Counted from the stretch's first letter, positions 43,211 through 56,730 are shown. The stretch: DNA of 64,000 nucleotides from Schistocerca nitens (GCF_023898315.1 NC_064622.1:359023234-359087233), one strand, 5' to 3'. Numbers and translations: made by a program. Notes: generated from the sequence alone by a model not told the origin.

Positions 43211-45867
43211 GCTGTGTACGCATACTCATAGATATTTTACAGAAGCAACTGAAGTCAAGGTTAGATTGAAAGTTGATGGTCTGGTTGTGATTTGATGAAG
43301 TTGGTGAATGTGAATATGAAATCTCAGATGTGGCAACCTACTGATCTGTAACATTGCCTGAGGTATTGATTGCATTGAAAGATGACAGTTTGGTTGTGAG
43401 TTGACGATAAAGTATCAGATTCTTCAGTTAATCTTTAATGTTTTACACTAACTTCATAATTTCGGAGAGTGTAAGAACTCTGTTTTGAAATCTGACTTTT
43501 TGTGTGTAATGCTCTTTTCAGTGTTGTTCTCCAGTATTCTGTTATATATGTCTTATATTTCTTTGATTGTGATAATGACATTTAAATTGTAATATATTCT
43601 GTTGTTTTACTGTATTGACACTTGTCGGCACCAAAAGAGGGTGTGGAAAATTGCAGCAAGTGACACGAATGAAATGCAACTCACCATTTACCCGGATAAT
43701 ATTGAGAACATGGAGAAGAGGAATTAATCTTGTAGTAATACACAAAAATAACCCAGTCTGTATTCTATACATACCCCAAGGAGAGACAAACACTTTTTTG
43801 CATATATGTGATTGCTACACTGTGCAGATTCTTAACAGGAAAAAGTTTTGTTGATCCTCATGCTAACTGCATGGTTAATGTATAAGCTTTCTGTGTTAAG
43901 AGGCTGAGATTTAATGTCATGTGAAGTTGTAAAATTTTTGTTTCTTTTCTTTCTTTGTCATAATAGACACACGTGTAGTATGTGGAAAAGATCCATCTAT
44001 TTCAGCAATAAGTCGTTGAATTTCTACAACAAATATGACAGTTTTTATGCTGTAAATCAACAAGGAATTACTTGTGATGGTAATGATGATAAAATTGACT
44101 GCAACATTTGTTTTTGACCGACAATACTAGATGACTGTGACACCTTCAGAAAATAATAATATTGTTATGTTTTGATGTATGTTGTGTAGACAATTTTATA
44201 ATTCATCCAGCACTTGCCTGCCATGTTCACATGCCACAAATTTGTTGGCAACATAACAAAGAGAAAAACTGCGGTTACAGCATAACTGTTTCAAGTGGCA
44301 TCTCCATGAAATATTTTGTGTACAGGTTGGGATACTGAGTATTCCATTTCTAAGAGTTTCACTGTTTGTGACTTAAAGTGATCCAACCAAGAGTCCAGAT
44401 GAATTCCCATTGTAAGACTTGTCCTTTTGATCCCCATACCAGTGCCCACAACAGCACCATTACTGGCAGGCCTTATTTAATCACTGGGAGAGTCACATAC
44501 CAAACAGCCCATTCTTTTCCTTAGATAAATGGAATATTAAGATTTAACGTCTCACCAGCAATGTGGCTATTAGAGACAGTGCCTAACCTTGGAGGAAGAA
44601 AGGAAATTGTCTTTGCCCTTTTGAGAGGAATCGTCCTGGCTTTTGTCTTATTGATATAGGGAAAATGTAGAAAACCTAAATCTGATTGGCTGAAGGAGGA
44701 TTTGAGTCATTACTGTCTAGTAAGTAAAGGATGAATTTACAAAGATAGAGAATACATATTGGCAACACACTTTACCCTACAGCAGGGGAAGCATTGCAAC
44801 TTGGTGCCTGTTTTACTACATACTCCATTTATTTCTTTCTCCCAGTACCAGTTCATTTTTTCACTGACCTGGCCTTGATTAACAACAGTTTTTTTTATTT
44901 TCTGGCCCCATTCCTTCTTATAAATTGCTGATTTCCTTCATTGTTAATTTCTTCCCTTTCTCTGCAATTTTTCTTGTCATTTTTATAGCCCATTTATGAC
45001 ATATTTCTGTTTATCTATTATTTATCTAATACCATCTATTCAGTTTTAAATTCTAAAGTTTTCAAGTCTCCTTTAGCACTGATAATCTGTCTTATTCTGT
45101 CCAGTGAATTTCCCTTGACGTAAGGAACTTACCATATATTCTTAAGCCTTACCAATCTTTCTAATTTTTATCAATATTACAGTATAGTTACATAATACTA
45201 TTAAATTAATTCCATCATAGCCTATCAGGAGCGCAAAGATTGTAAAATGCTGATTATTTGGTCTACACAGCACCAGCAGCAGTATGAAAACTGAGCCTCC
45301 CTTATAATTGTACTGCTACAGGCTGTGCTATAGGCAGTGTGGCTTAACGGTTAACATTGCTGGCTGGTATGCTATAGGTCACAGTTCAAACCAGACTACC
45401 ACTAATTGTATGTCATTTAGTATTTGTTATTTCTAGAAACTTCTTGAAATCTTTTGTATTTATAATGTTTGTGTGTTCTGCAGTATTGGATGACTGTATA
45501 AATGGCAGCACTCTTCATCAGGAGTTTATTCTGCAATGGTTGTACATTGGTGTCAGTGGTAAATGTGCTTTTAGCAGTAAGTGTTGTACTTCAATGATGG
45601 CCCTGCATTGTGATTTGGGCTTGAGTGTGGTTTCAATGTTACGTTGTTTGGTGGAGATGCCGGGTAATCCAAACCATATACTTCACCATGGCTCCAGTGA
45701 GGCAACATAAAAGCCATCACATGTGTGCATATGCACAGAAACCAGAGCACAAGCTATACATAGTTCCAAAGATCCATAAATTTAGGAGACTGATGGTTTT
45801 CAAAATGCCCAAGTCAGCTGCACATCAGGCATCCATGAGTGTTTTCCAGAGATGCTGGTCAGGATAT
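43211..45867. other. Intronic, little recognised
   Basis: AT-rich. A weak tRNA-like stretch near 45330-45400 (GTGGCTTAACGGTTAAC... and CACAGTTCAAACC) may be an old SINE head. Nothing else can be supported. Confidence 0.4.
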
Positions 45868-46345
45868 CTACATCTATACTCTGCAAACCACTGTGAGGTG
45901 CATGCAGAGGATACATCCCATTATCAGTTATCAGAGTTTCTTCCTGTTCCGTTCACATATGGAGTGTGGGAAGAATGATTGATAGAATGCCTCCGTGCAT
46001 GCAGTAATTATTTGAATCTTATCCTCATAATCCCTCTGATATGTAAGGGGTTGTAGTACATTCCTAGAGTAATCATTTAAAGCCAGTTCTGGAAACTTTC
46101 TCGGGATAGTTTATGTCTATCTTCAAAAGTCTTCCAGTTCAGTTCCTTCAGCATCTCTGTGACACTCTCCCATGGATTAAACAAGCCTGTGACCATTTGT
46201 GCTGCCATTCTCTGTTTACGTTCAATATCCCCCGTTAGTGTTACCTGGTATGGGTCCCACACACTTGAGCGATATTCTAGAACCGGTTGCATAAGTGATT
46301 TGTAAGCAATTTCCTTTGTAGACTGATTGCACTTCCCCATTATTC
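45868..46345 (-). mobile_element. CR1-like LINE 3' fragment
   Basis: The minus strand reads MGKCNQSTKEIAYKSLMQPV, LEYRSSVWDPYQVTL, IERKQRMAAQMVTG, NPWESVTEMLKELNWKTFED, the same C-terminal stretch as other copies, and the 3' end ACATCTATACTCTGCAAACCAC on the + strand. Better preserved than the copy at 42625. Confidence 0.8.
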
Positions 46346-47530
46346 TACCAATAAACCAGATTCTGCCATATGAAATGGCTGAAAGGATTGGACTATGTTG
46401 CTATATTACAATGGGTGAGATGTCCTGATGTGCTTGGCAAAAGTGTACATTTACTAGGATGGCGCAGTCCAGCAGTTCTTTGAGAACAATGAAGAGAAGT
46501 TTTTTCTTTTGCCTAATAGCTGCCAGAATAGAAACCTGGTTTATTTTCATGAAAATGCATCTGTGAGCAATTGGTTAATGGTGAGAGACTGCTTGAAAAT
46601 AATACAAAACAATATGTGTTATGATTAGGCCTATCTACAAAAATAAATGTGAGTTATAGCACACACATTATTATAGTATCCTGTAATTATTGCAGTTTCA
46701 TTAAACACTTTCAATTATACATGTGACAAATAAGTATAATTGTGAGAATTTTAACCTATGATGTCCTCATTAATAATCAACCAGTCATCACAATATGTCT
46801 TCAGCTGAAAATTGTGAAGTGTTCAAACATGAAGAATGTTGACGTTGATTTTTTTCGGAAACTAAGGTCTAATGTTTAATCCTTGTTTGGACCCATTTGG
46901 AGAGAGTAAACTGTTCATCTTTCTTTTGAGATTGCTTTAGGCTAACGGGAACATCATTTTGGATTAATTTATCACACTAGTGTTCATCCCTGCATGTTGT
47001 GCAGTATTCTGGCGCATTCACTTACACACTGAGGCAATGAACTATGTATGTCATTGAACCATTCATTCTATGATAGTTCAAGATCAGATCCTGAAACACC
47101 TCACTTTATGAGCCATGCTTCGTGGTCAACAGGCCGACCATGCCATTCCTCTTTTAGAAGGAAGATATTTGATGGTATTGGAGGCTTTGGTACAAATGAT
47201 GTTTCTGGATGCACTCTGAAATTGGATATGACATCATAAACTGGATAATCCAGTACACATCTAGGAACTGGACGTTGGCATAGAATGACACCAGTCCAGA
47301 ACAATGAACTTATAAACACATTGTGGCAGAGCCCTTTATTAAGCTAAATGCAGAACAGTTGGAACATACTACTGCATCTTCGAGATTTAGTGGCGTAGTT
47401 CAACACCAGTTTTTAGGCGGCTAGACTACAAAGCAGATTTTCAATTGTTAAGTGGAAGCTCTGTGATCATCATTAATTCTACTGATTTAGCATTTTATGC
47501 AGAAAATACCTATTGTGTGTGATGGAAGAA
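46346..47530. other. Intronic, nothing recognised
   Basis: AT-rich. A 72-codon minus frame at 47319-47101 has no recognised match. Confidence 0.45.
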
Positions 47531-49010
47531 GGTACAGCAATCAGTTGCAATTCATGTTTATTGTTGCAGATCTAGATATCGGTTACTGAGTGACAATCTG
47601 CAGTGCTAGAGATAATACAGGAATCAATTAATATACAATCACATTCGAGTTAACAGCAGAGTTCAATTGTATAAATTTCACTTACAAGTTGATGCTACAT
47701 ACCAGCAGATAAAGTTAACACATTTCAACTGTTACTTAGCATAATCTCTCTATGAGTTGTTATGCCTCAAGAGTTCAGATTGCACTGAGGCCGTTGTTTA
47801 CAATTACCTCACAGATGGCCTCAGTGTTTGTCATACATGACTAAGGCGCCATATAGACATGTGTCATGTTACAGTAATGTGTTGTATATATATGTAGCTG
47901 GTTATTTGTATTATCACAGAAGTAGCTCTTTTAAGGAAATATATTTCTTTATTAATGTACAGTAGAACTGACTACAAATGTGATTGATATTGAAGCAGTA
48001 AGAGTTCTTAATACAATCAAGTGGTGGTAATGTGAACTACTTTGTCTAGGTGGCTATTGATATGTATGTAATTGCTATTTGTATTGTGTAAAAGAAGTGC
48101 ATCATGTATAAATGTATGTAAAAACATTTCGCATCCATTTGTTTCTATAAAATTTAACAATAGCAGTTAAAAGAGAAACATATTAAAACCCCAATTTCTG
48201 AAACAATGTTATGCACACCGACTGGTGCTTATGTGAGCTAGTCCCTCATTTAGTTATTGGAATTTCCCTAATTATGCATCACTAAAATAAACATAAGATA
48301 CACAAGATCTTTGTTTAACGTGCATTATTTTCAGTTTAATAAATAATGCAATAAAATTAAACTAAAGCTGATTAGTGAGCATAGTACTTGCTGAGCAGTT
48401 CAGGAGCTTATATAGGATAAAGTATTCTCACATCTGACCTAATGTAATGCTGCATGTTATTATGGTACTAATTGATGTTAAATATAGTAAATTATTAGAC
48501 AAATCAAATGAATGTGTGTAAATTCAATTATAGAAGCTCGCAGGGCATATGAACCTTAAAATAGTGTTGGAGGTGGTTAGCTATAAATATGTTGCATCTA
48601 TTTTGTATCAATAAAAATATTTTTCCTTGAATTTTTATGATAATATAAATAACCAACTACATACATACTATGCATTACTGCAACATGAGACATGTGTCGT
48701 GGGCACCATAGTCCTAACACTGTGGCCAGCTGTGAGATAACTGTAAACAGCAGCCTCAGTGCGATTTCAACTCTTGACATGTATAGTCGAAAAAGGACTT
48801 GCCAAGTAATAGCTGACATCTGTTAAGTTTATCTTCTGGTTTGTACCATCCAATTATATGTGAAATTTATACAGCTATACTATGTTTTTGATGTCTGTGC
48901 AGTTGTATTTTAATTGGCTCCTGTATTACCTCTAGCATTGAGGATACTCATTCAGTGGCTCAAATCTAGATCTGCTACAATATACACAAGCTGCAGCTGA
49001 TTACTGTACC
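47531..49010. mobile_element. 1.48-kb element with ~380-bp terminal inverted repeats
   Basis: The left arm 47531-47917 and the complement of the right arm 48638-49010 match along their whole length with moderate divergence and small indels. Shared blocks include GGTACAG, GCAGATCTAGAT, GCTAGAG(A/G)TAATACAGGA, CTCAAGAGTT, GCACTGAGG and GTTGGTTATTT-like ends. The 720-bp interior is AT-rich with no transposase frame. No clear target duplication was found. Probably a non-autonomous DNA transposon of unknown class, old judging from arm divergence. Confidence 0.75.
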
Positions 49011-50498
49011 TTATTTACCAATTGAAATAAGTATGGATGCTGAGCATGTAGTTTTATTTATTTATTTATTTATTTTTTACAGCCTTTGAGGGCAGGTTCT
49101 TTACACCACAAAAAGAAGAAAGTGTCTGGTAAACATGGGCTCTAAAATGCATTGTTTAAGAACAATGAAACACATCTCTTCTATTGAACAAGTGCCCAGT
49201 TTAACATATTTTACAAATAACCCTATGAGTACAATCTGCACTAGATATTGGGAAATAGTTCATCTTCGCTACAATGAAACACATCTCTTCTGTTGAACAA
49301 GTTTCCATAGCTCTTGACTTATGCATTTTATAGCCCATTGTTTACTGACATTTTTTTCTTGTTTTAGTTCGAGGAACCTGTCTCCAATGTTTGTAAAAAG
49401 TATTTTTAAAACATTCTGTGTAGCCAATGTGGTGACTGTTTCTGATCCGTATATGCTCGTGAGTCATTCTACAATAGTTGTATGACTGTGGAAGACTGGT
49501 GCTGGATCTGTACCCATGGAGTTGGGGTGCTTCACAGGATAGATAGTTGATTCGATGCTGCTCAGTATATTCTTGTTATGATTCCATCAGTGCAACAACT
49601 TTGTTCTGAGAGAATGACCTGTATCCAGCAGAATCAATCTCCAAGACACATGACAGCTATGGTGCAGGAATGATATGCAGACTAGCATAAAATTTCTATT
49701 TTTGGCAGGCCTTCTCCTGCACCAATCGTCAACCCCATTAAAATGTACGGGCAGAGATGAAACAGACTATGTGAGAAAATTGGCCTGACTGCGCGATGAT
49801 CTGCATGGAGGAGGTGGCAGGAATTGAGAGATTTCTTGCTTACCTCATAGACTCTGTTCTTTTATGATGCAGGTGGTAATTGAAGTGGAAGGCCCTTGCA
49901 CAGGATAAAAGTGCTGAAGAAACCACATACTGTGCCCCTTTAAGAGCTGTAAAAACTTATTACAAAATGTAAACTATCTATTCTCTTACATTTTGTTTAC
50001 GATATATTTATCAGATTAATGCAGTAAAACAAAAAATTATTGCCAGAACTGAGATTTGGTCCAATTCCTCCTGAAAGACAAAATCACTATACTGAGTGCT
50101 ATGATATTAAGGTATTTATTACTGTTGTTCTTCTCTTGACTCCATGTCAAGGCTTAAAGGGCATTTTCCACATTTGAATTGCTAAAAATGAGATGATGGA
50201 AGACATTTTCATCCTTGTTTGTAGAGGGTGCATTATTTGCACTGTCAAAAACTGCAACTCCCTAAATTACACTCACAATTACAAGTGTTCTGTACTTTTA
50301 TAAGGAGAACTGTACACTTGTAAAATGATTGGCTCCTGAGTAATGTGATGGGCAAGTCAAATATCAACAAACACCACTTTTTGTGCTGTCAAGTAGACAT
50401 CATCTGTTCAATGTAATTCTTAAAAACTAACTTACTTATCTAGATCTGCCAATATTTTGAGAACTTACAACAGTTACAAATACAGATTTAAGTGTATC
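49011..50498. other. Intronic, mostly nothing recognised
   Basis: Contains a (TTTA)n stretch at about 49052-49075 and a ~30-bp direct repeat around CAATGAAACACATCTCTTCT near 49165 and 49273. No coding region. Confidence 0.5.
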
Positions 50499-50566
50499 AT
50501 TATTTCTTTCTTTTCATTTCAGCTGATCCTGCATTATTTCTTTCTTTTCATTTTAGCTGATCCTGC
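50499..50566 (+). repeat. 34-bp tandem duplication
   Basis: Two units of ATTATTTCTTTCTTTTCATT...AGCTGATCCTGC at 50499-50532 and 50533-50566 with one difference (TTTCAG versus TTTTAG). Confidence 0.85.
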
Positions 50567-51336
50567 TGATACCGAATGTTGTCTTAGTCTTGCACCATAA
50601 TGATGATGATATGGTGTGTAACACCATATGTGTATGAACAGAACACTGACAATATTTCTTTTGGAATGTGGGTTGTGGTGACAGACTGATTGTTTATTCC
50701 AACTGTTTTCTTTTCCCCCTCTGACTTTTTTCATTCAATTGCTCCCTTTTAAATGTGTTGCATTCCACATCTTCCTGATGAGCCCAGCAATCTCAATCTT
50801 CTCTTCTGTATCATGCTTCAAATTGGTTAAACACTCTCATACAGCTCCTGCCTTGATCTGTGTATGCAGATTGCACCTTGTTTCTTCATGTTCCAGATGT
50901 CTCTCAAGGTCCTTCATTCCTCATATTGCAGCAGGATAAGGTTCTCTTGCTTGAGATGGTTGTCTTCATTGCGTACAATGTGGATTTCTGATTGTTGACA
51001 TATGTCTCAGTTTAGTGTTTCTGGACGGGTTTTTCTTTCCATTTGTAACATACCATAGAGTCTCCTGCATTTGGAACCTGTCTATTATGCTCTTGGTGGT
51101 CTGTAACTCGACTGATAAGATTTCCTCAAGATAATGGAAGGTGTTCACTTTCTCCACCATTTGGACTTCAACCTTCCAGTTGATTTCTGCATTTAAGACC
51201 TTGGTCTTATTGTACACTGTCTTAAGGCAAGCTTTTGTGGAAACTACCACAAACCTTACCAGTGCCATTTTTGTATCTTCTTCATCCTCATGTAGCAATG
51301 CCATATCATCAGCAAAGGCTAGACAGTCTGCTGTGG

Positions 51337-51399
<63 letters not shown>

Positions 51400-52550
51400 G
51401 TTTGTGCCCTTTCAATAGCCATGGTTTTGCGTACCTATTTCCATTATTGGACCACCTCATCCAGCAGCAAGCTGAACAGAATCAATGACCACCTATCTCC
51501 TTGATGAACTCATTTTAGTTTAAAACTTCCCAAAATGGAGCTTTGTTGTTGACCTGTAGCAGTTGTGCCTTTCAAAGTGTCCTTTACTAATTCATGTTTT
51601 ACTGTGTCCAGTCCACTAGCATAGAGGACATTCAACAAGACATTCCTGGCTGCAGAATTAAGCTTAGATTAAGTTCATGAAGGTCACTTCAGTGTTTTTG
51701 TTTTTCTTGTGACATTGTTCAAATATCACTTTGAGTCCAAAAATTTATTCAGCACTGTTCCTGCCTTCGCAGAAACCAGCCTGATAGTCTCCAATGCTTG
51801 ACTTCAGCTACTCTCTGCAACAGTCTAGTATGTGTCTTTTATCTGATGTTCAAGTAGTGAGATACCTCTGTAGCTATCCAGTATTTTGCCACTCTTCTCA
51901 AGTGCTGAAATAATGGTAGCTTCTTTCCAGTCTTTCGGTATCTTTCTGTTTACTCAAATGTTCATTATTATTTTGTGCATATTGTGTCCAGTCGTCAGCC
52001 CACTTCATTCAACTTACTGACTGCAGGTACCATCATTGCCTGCAGACTTATTGTTTTTGATCAATGATGGATGTATGACCGCTTTTGTTTTTGATGTTGT
52101 ACTGCAGCATTACTCTCTCTGTAGCTGTTCCAGTTTTCTGTGGATTGCTGAAGTACCTTGCCATTTACTCACATAAATCTTTCTGTACTATTTTCAGTTC
52201 ACCAAGATGCCAATTCACAAAGGGCTCTCTTGATTCATAGTTCTTAATCCTGTTCCCCGTCTGCACAAAGAATACTTATGTCATTTTTGAATTCATTATC
52301 TGCATGCCAACTTTTCATTCTACTTGCTTCTCTTGGCATTTCTTATTATTTTAGTTGTTGTTATTCTCATTGTCTCATGTATTTTCAAGTCCTTTCCTTT
52401 CTTAGTTGTCTGCCTGTCCCTCTGCACAGTTCTTCTAGACACTTTTGTCCACCACTCATGTTTTTTCCTCATGTTACTTGAGACCAGCCATTCCAGTTCC
52501 AGTTTTATCATGTACCTCATTTTTCAAAAATGTTTTTATGTGTAAGGTTC
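50567..52550 (-). mobile_element. LINE reverse-transcriptase relic with (TC)n insertion
   Basis: The minus strand reads IGDYQAGFCEGRNSAE, FGLKVIFEQCHKKN (RT fingers), then CLAFADDMALLHEDEEDTKM with the catalytic Ala-Asp-Asp kept, TKVLNAEINW, VEKVNTFHYLEEILS and LRHMSTIRN. Stops and frameshifts are frequent. A 56-bp TC microsatellite (51342-51397) interrupts it just before FADD. Clade uncertain; it is not the RTE or CR1 family seen elsewhere here. Confidence 0.65.
51342..51397. repeat. (TC)n microsatellite
   Basis: 28 TC units. Confidence 0.97.
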
Positions 52551-52599
52551 TTTGCAAATTCATCCTTGTGTCTGTTCAAAATTTGGCAAAATTGTTTAC

Positions 52600-52860
52600 A
52601 CATGAAAGACTGGATATCAGTGTTCATTGGGTACAGTATTTCAGCAAGCAGCTGCATTGCCATCATCAGGTGCATTGATGAACTGATTGTGTAGGAGATA
52701 GTGCAGGGTTTTTATCTTGTCCCCTCCTTCCTCCCCCCTGATGTTCTGTGTGTGATGTGCGCCCAACATCTCCTCCCTCCTTCCTCCCACCGACGTCATT
52801 CCATCTGCAGTTCACATCCAGGGCACATGCTAACTGGGAGAAGTTGAGGAATCGTGTTTA
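52600..52860. other. Possible PLE terminal sequence
   Basis: GATATCAGTGTTCATTGGG...CATCATCAGGTGCATTGATG has the look of the non-coding ends of Penelope elements, but there is no RT or GIY-YIG remnant beside it. The bases around it are unassigned intron. Confidence 0.25.
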
Positions 52861-53165
52861 AAAGTTCTTTGTCAGTTCTGTGTGTGTTTATGGTTTTCTT
52901 TGTAGAACTACAGACTCCTTATAGGATCAGTTTGTTCTCCATCTATCTGTTCACCTGTTAAGACCCTTATTTCTCAGAAATAGGCAGAGGTATGAAGTTG
53001 AAATTTATGTCAAATACTAAGGTCTACGATCCCATGGTGGTATAAAAAATTTAAACATCTAAGTCAGTGCACCTTAAAAGATGTGGACATTTATGTCACA
53101 TATTTTGATGCTCGCAACTGACTCGTGAAAACCTCTTGATGAAATATTTATATACATAATGAAGT

Positions 53166-53393
53166 TTGTTGGCTGGTTGATTTGGGGGAGGAAACCAAAC
53201 AGCAAGGTCATCGGTCCCATTGGGTTAGGGGAGGAACTTGGCCATGCCCTTCCAAAGGAACCATCCTCACATTTGCCTGAAGCGATTTAAGGAAGTCACA
53301 GGAAACCTAAATCAGGATGCCCAGACACTGGTTTGAACCATCGTTGTCCCGAATACGAGTCCAGTGTGCTAACCACTGCGTCACCTTACTCAG
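53166..53393 (-). mobile_element. tRNA-derived SINE, same family as 1276-1518
   Basis: Its complement carries the same head (GCAGTGGTTAGCACACTGGA with variants, then GGTTCAA) and the same body (TTTCCTGTGACTTCCTTAAA; AAGGGCATGGCC). TAATGAAGT is repeated at 53157-53165 and 53394-53402. More diverged than the copy at 1276. Confidence 0.88.
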
Positions 53394-54779
53394 TAATGAA
53401 GTCTGAACGGAACCCTTTGAGCATATATCCTACTCTCACTTGTCTAGTTCTTTTATTTCTATTGGGTGGCTATCTGTTGATTTATTAAAATATCATGGTA
53501 TTCAAATATTGCAGCCAAGAACGTTTCACCAGCACTCTACCCTAGAAAGTCTATAGTCACAAAATTGCTTTGTTTTTCATTAAAATTTTTGCTGTTGGAC
53601 TTATAATTTGTATGCAGGTATCTCTTGTGTACCCTGTAATTGTCATGTCCTGTGGTCAGCAGGAAAGAACTAACAGTCACTTTGAACACACTTTATTATA
53701 AGTAAAGAAAAATGCCTTCTTGGCATACACTAAGTGTTAAATGCAAAAACAAGCAGAAAAAACCCCACAACTCTTTTGGTGGCAAACCAGATAAAGAAAT
53801 AAGACAATGGAAGAAAATACTGATGAAAATCTACTCTACAAAATATAACGTGCTACTACATTGCTACGGCGAGTGAATAAAATGCTAGGGCCAGTGTAAG
53901 TACTGGCTGGAGTTGTTCCTAGTGGTTGGTAAATACTGCTAGTCTGATGGTCTAGGTGTGCTTATAAAGCTAGGTCGGCGAAGTGCTACAGTTCCAACTG
54001 TTGTTTGGCGAAGTAGTTCTATGTTTATTTGGTAAGTCTGTTACTGTTTCTGACCACTGGTGATGTTTCTCTCCACACTTCTGAAATGGGGTCAGCTACC
54101 CATCTTGCATCTCAGTTGTGCGGTCCCTCTAAAGAAGGGGCTGCTAGGACATTTCTCCCCCTGGGAGAAAGAACAATGCACAGCACAACAAACAGCCATA
54201 GAAGTAGGGGTGTCCTGGTCGACATCCACGGGTTTGTGGCCAGCAGGGGCAGGTGGTGGCGACGCAGCATGGGCAGATGGCAGTGTAGACAGTGGCTGAG
54301 GCAGAGGCTGAAGCGGAGATTCTGCCACAGGGCAGTTGGTGGTAGGCACTGGCCAGCTTCCCCAGGGCAGCGGCGTCCACCAGACAGGGACAGAGCTGGT
54401 TGAGGTGCCAGCGGGCAGTGGAACCGCCGGCCCACCAGAGAGATGCCGTCGCCTGGCTGCAGAGATAGGTGATGACCACAGGCGCGCTGCGCGCCTGTGG
54501 ATGAGAACTGGTCCTTGCCCAGGCCCTCTACCCGATACGAAAGGAGTGCAGTGGCATGCGGGGAGGGGGGTGAGAAGCCTTGGGAACCAGGACAGATAAG
54601 GGTGAGTGGAACGGTCGACCATGAAGTATCTCCATTGGGCTTTTACTGGCAGGGGGGGGGGGGGGGGGCGGCACAGTATGTAGCCAAAAAATGAAGCATG
54701 ACCTTCTCCAGTGGGTGATATCTCAGCAGCTTGTCCAGCTGGGTCATGAATGTGCACACAAAATGTTCTGCCTAGCCGT

Positions 54780-55161
54780 TTGACACAGGGTGAAACGGGG
54801 CAGTACAGATGAGGGAAATTCCTTTGGCAGTACAGAATTGCTTAAACTCGGTCAGTGTAAACTGTGGACCATTATCCATAACAATCGTTTTGGGGAGACC
54901 ATCGACAGCAAAGAGGCACTGGAGAATTTTGATAGTCTCAGCAGAAGTGGTGTTCATCATGCGGGAGACATAAGGGTATCCCATCCTGGAGTCGATCAGT
55001 ATGAGCCACTGGGAACCATGAAACGGCCCTGCGAAATCCAAATGGAGACATTCACATGGAGCAGCTTCATATGGCCATGAAAAATACTGGCACAGGGGTA
55101 CTACCTGACATGTTTGGCACATGGTGCAGGCTGACATGTGGGAGGCAATGTCTTTATCCAA
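54780..55161 (-). pseudogene. Gypsy integrase, catalytic Glu replaced by stop
   Basis: Reads HMSACTMCQTCQ (end of the HHCC zinc finger), CLHLDFAGPFHGSQWLILID (first Asp), TIVMDNGPQFTLTEF (second Asp), and PFHPVSNG-stop-AEHFV. The third catalytic residue, Glu in the family's NGxAER motif, is a TAG here. The 129-codon frame ends exactly there. Integrase inserts the retroviral-type cDNA, and this copy could not. Confidence 0.85.
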
Positions 55162-55929
55162 ACCGCACCTATAAAGGTGTCAGGGGGCCAACTGTTTGGT
55201 GAGGACGATGCCCCCATGGACTGTGTGGAGTAGGTCGAGGACACGGCAGCGCATCCCCTGTGATATGGCCACCTGGGGAACATTGGAATCACTAAGGAAA
55301 AGGATAACGTCACTGTGGAAAAAGAGGTTCTGCTGATGATCCCAAAAATGCTGGAGTCTGCATTGTGGATGCTACGATGGCTGGTCGGCCAACCCTCAGC
55401 GATTTGGCGGTGGAGATCTTGCAGTGTCCGATCCTGAGTGGTGGCCTGCCAGACTGCATTGGCATCCAATGGAAGTACATCCAGAGCTGCATCCACGTCC
55501 GGTTCCACATGGAAACGAACTAAGGGGAGGCGTCAGACTCACGGTCAGGCAGCTGGGACAGAAAATCTGGCATTGGCATGCTGTTCAGAGGTGTGGTAGA
55601 AAATATCAAAGTCGAACATTGCCAGGAAGAGCGCCCAGCACTGGAGGCAGCGCGCCGTCCGGGTGGGCACTGCAGCACCCGGTGAAACAAAGAAACCAGA
55701 AGTTTGTGATCGGTCTGCAGTGTGAAATGATGACTATACGTGAAATCTTAGAATTTTGTCAGGGCGAAAACCAGTGCCAAAACTTCCTTTATGATTTGAC
55801 TATATTTGGTTTGGATGTGAAAGGCAGCAGCCTCTCAACACTGTCGATCTCTTGCGAGAGGACTGTACCCAGGCCATAGTCCGAGGCAACGGCAGTGACA
55901 ATGAGAGGCAAGGAAGGATCGTTAGCCAA

Positions 55930-56730
55930 ACAAGGAGGAAGGGGGAGAGCTGACTAGAGACGTGTGACAGCCTGCTCACACGTCGTGTCCCAAACCCAAC
56001 GCGTACTCTTGTGCAATAACCCGGTCAGGGGCGCCGAAATCTCGGTGGCGTTAATAGTTGATTTGATTGAGGATGGATTGCAGTTGCTCCAGATTGGTGG
56101 GAGGAGGCAGGTTTTGAATCGCCTAAATATACTCCTTAGATGCGTGTAGACTGCGGGCATCAATTGTCAACCTGAGATAGCTGACCTGTCGTGCAAAAAA
56201 GGCACACTTTTCTTCCTGGCAATGCAAGTTAGCCTCAGAAAAAACCTGAAACAGCTGATCTAGCTTGTCCACGACGTCCACCGCGGACAAGCCACCGATG
56301 GTGACATGGTCCAGATAATTGGCCGCCACGGGCACCTGACTTGTGAAGCATTCCAAACAACGTTGGAAAATGGTGGTGGCACTGGCAATGCCAAACAGGA
56401 GGCGGTTGTACCAGAAAAGGCCACATGGGGTATTGATGACTAGGATCTGCTATGGTTCCTCATTTAATGGCAGCTGCCATAAGCATCGTGCAGATCTATT
56501 TTGGCGGAAACGGTTTAGCCTTCAAGATGTGTGAGTATGTCATCCATCGATGGGACTGGATAGGCATCGATGATGGACTGAGAATTGACCGTGACCTTAA
56601 AATTGCCACAGATGCACAAAGCACCATTCGGCGTCTCGACTATCATGATAGGTGTCACGCAGCGACTGTGTGCAACAGGTGAAAGGATGCTTTTGTCTTG
56701 TACATGGCGAAGTTCCACCTGGAGCCTGTC
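55930..56730 (-). pseudogene. Gypsy reverse transcriptase, decayed
   Basis: Begins ILSPVAHSRCVTPIMIVETP then NGALCICGNFKVTVNSQSII (RT entry motifs), DDILTHLEG, and AANYLDHVTIGGLSAVD, where the catalytic Tyr-Leu-Asp-Asp reads Tyr-Leu-Asp-His. HCQEEKCAFFARQVSYL and the connection domain follow. At least two frame changes. Confidence 0.85.

Noticed and set aside
47101-47319. 72-codon minus-strand frame
   Set aside because: No recognised family and no exon-like borders.
53640-54030. Gypsy LTR
   Set aside because: TG start and position are suggestive, but there is no second copy in the window, so the LTR is not called as a feature.
54029-54757. Long overlapping frames on both strands at 54.0-54.8 kb
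   Set aside because: GC-rich end of the decayed gypsy pol and its flank. No frame is conserved.
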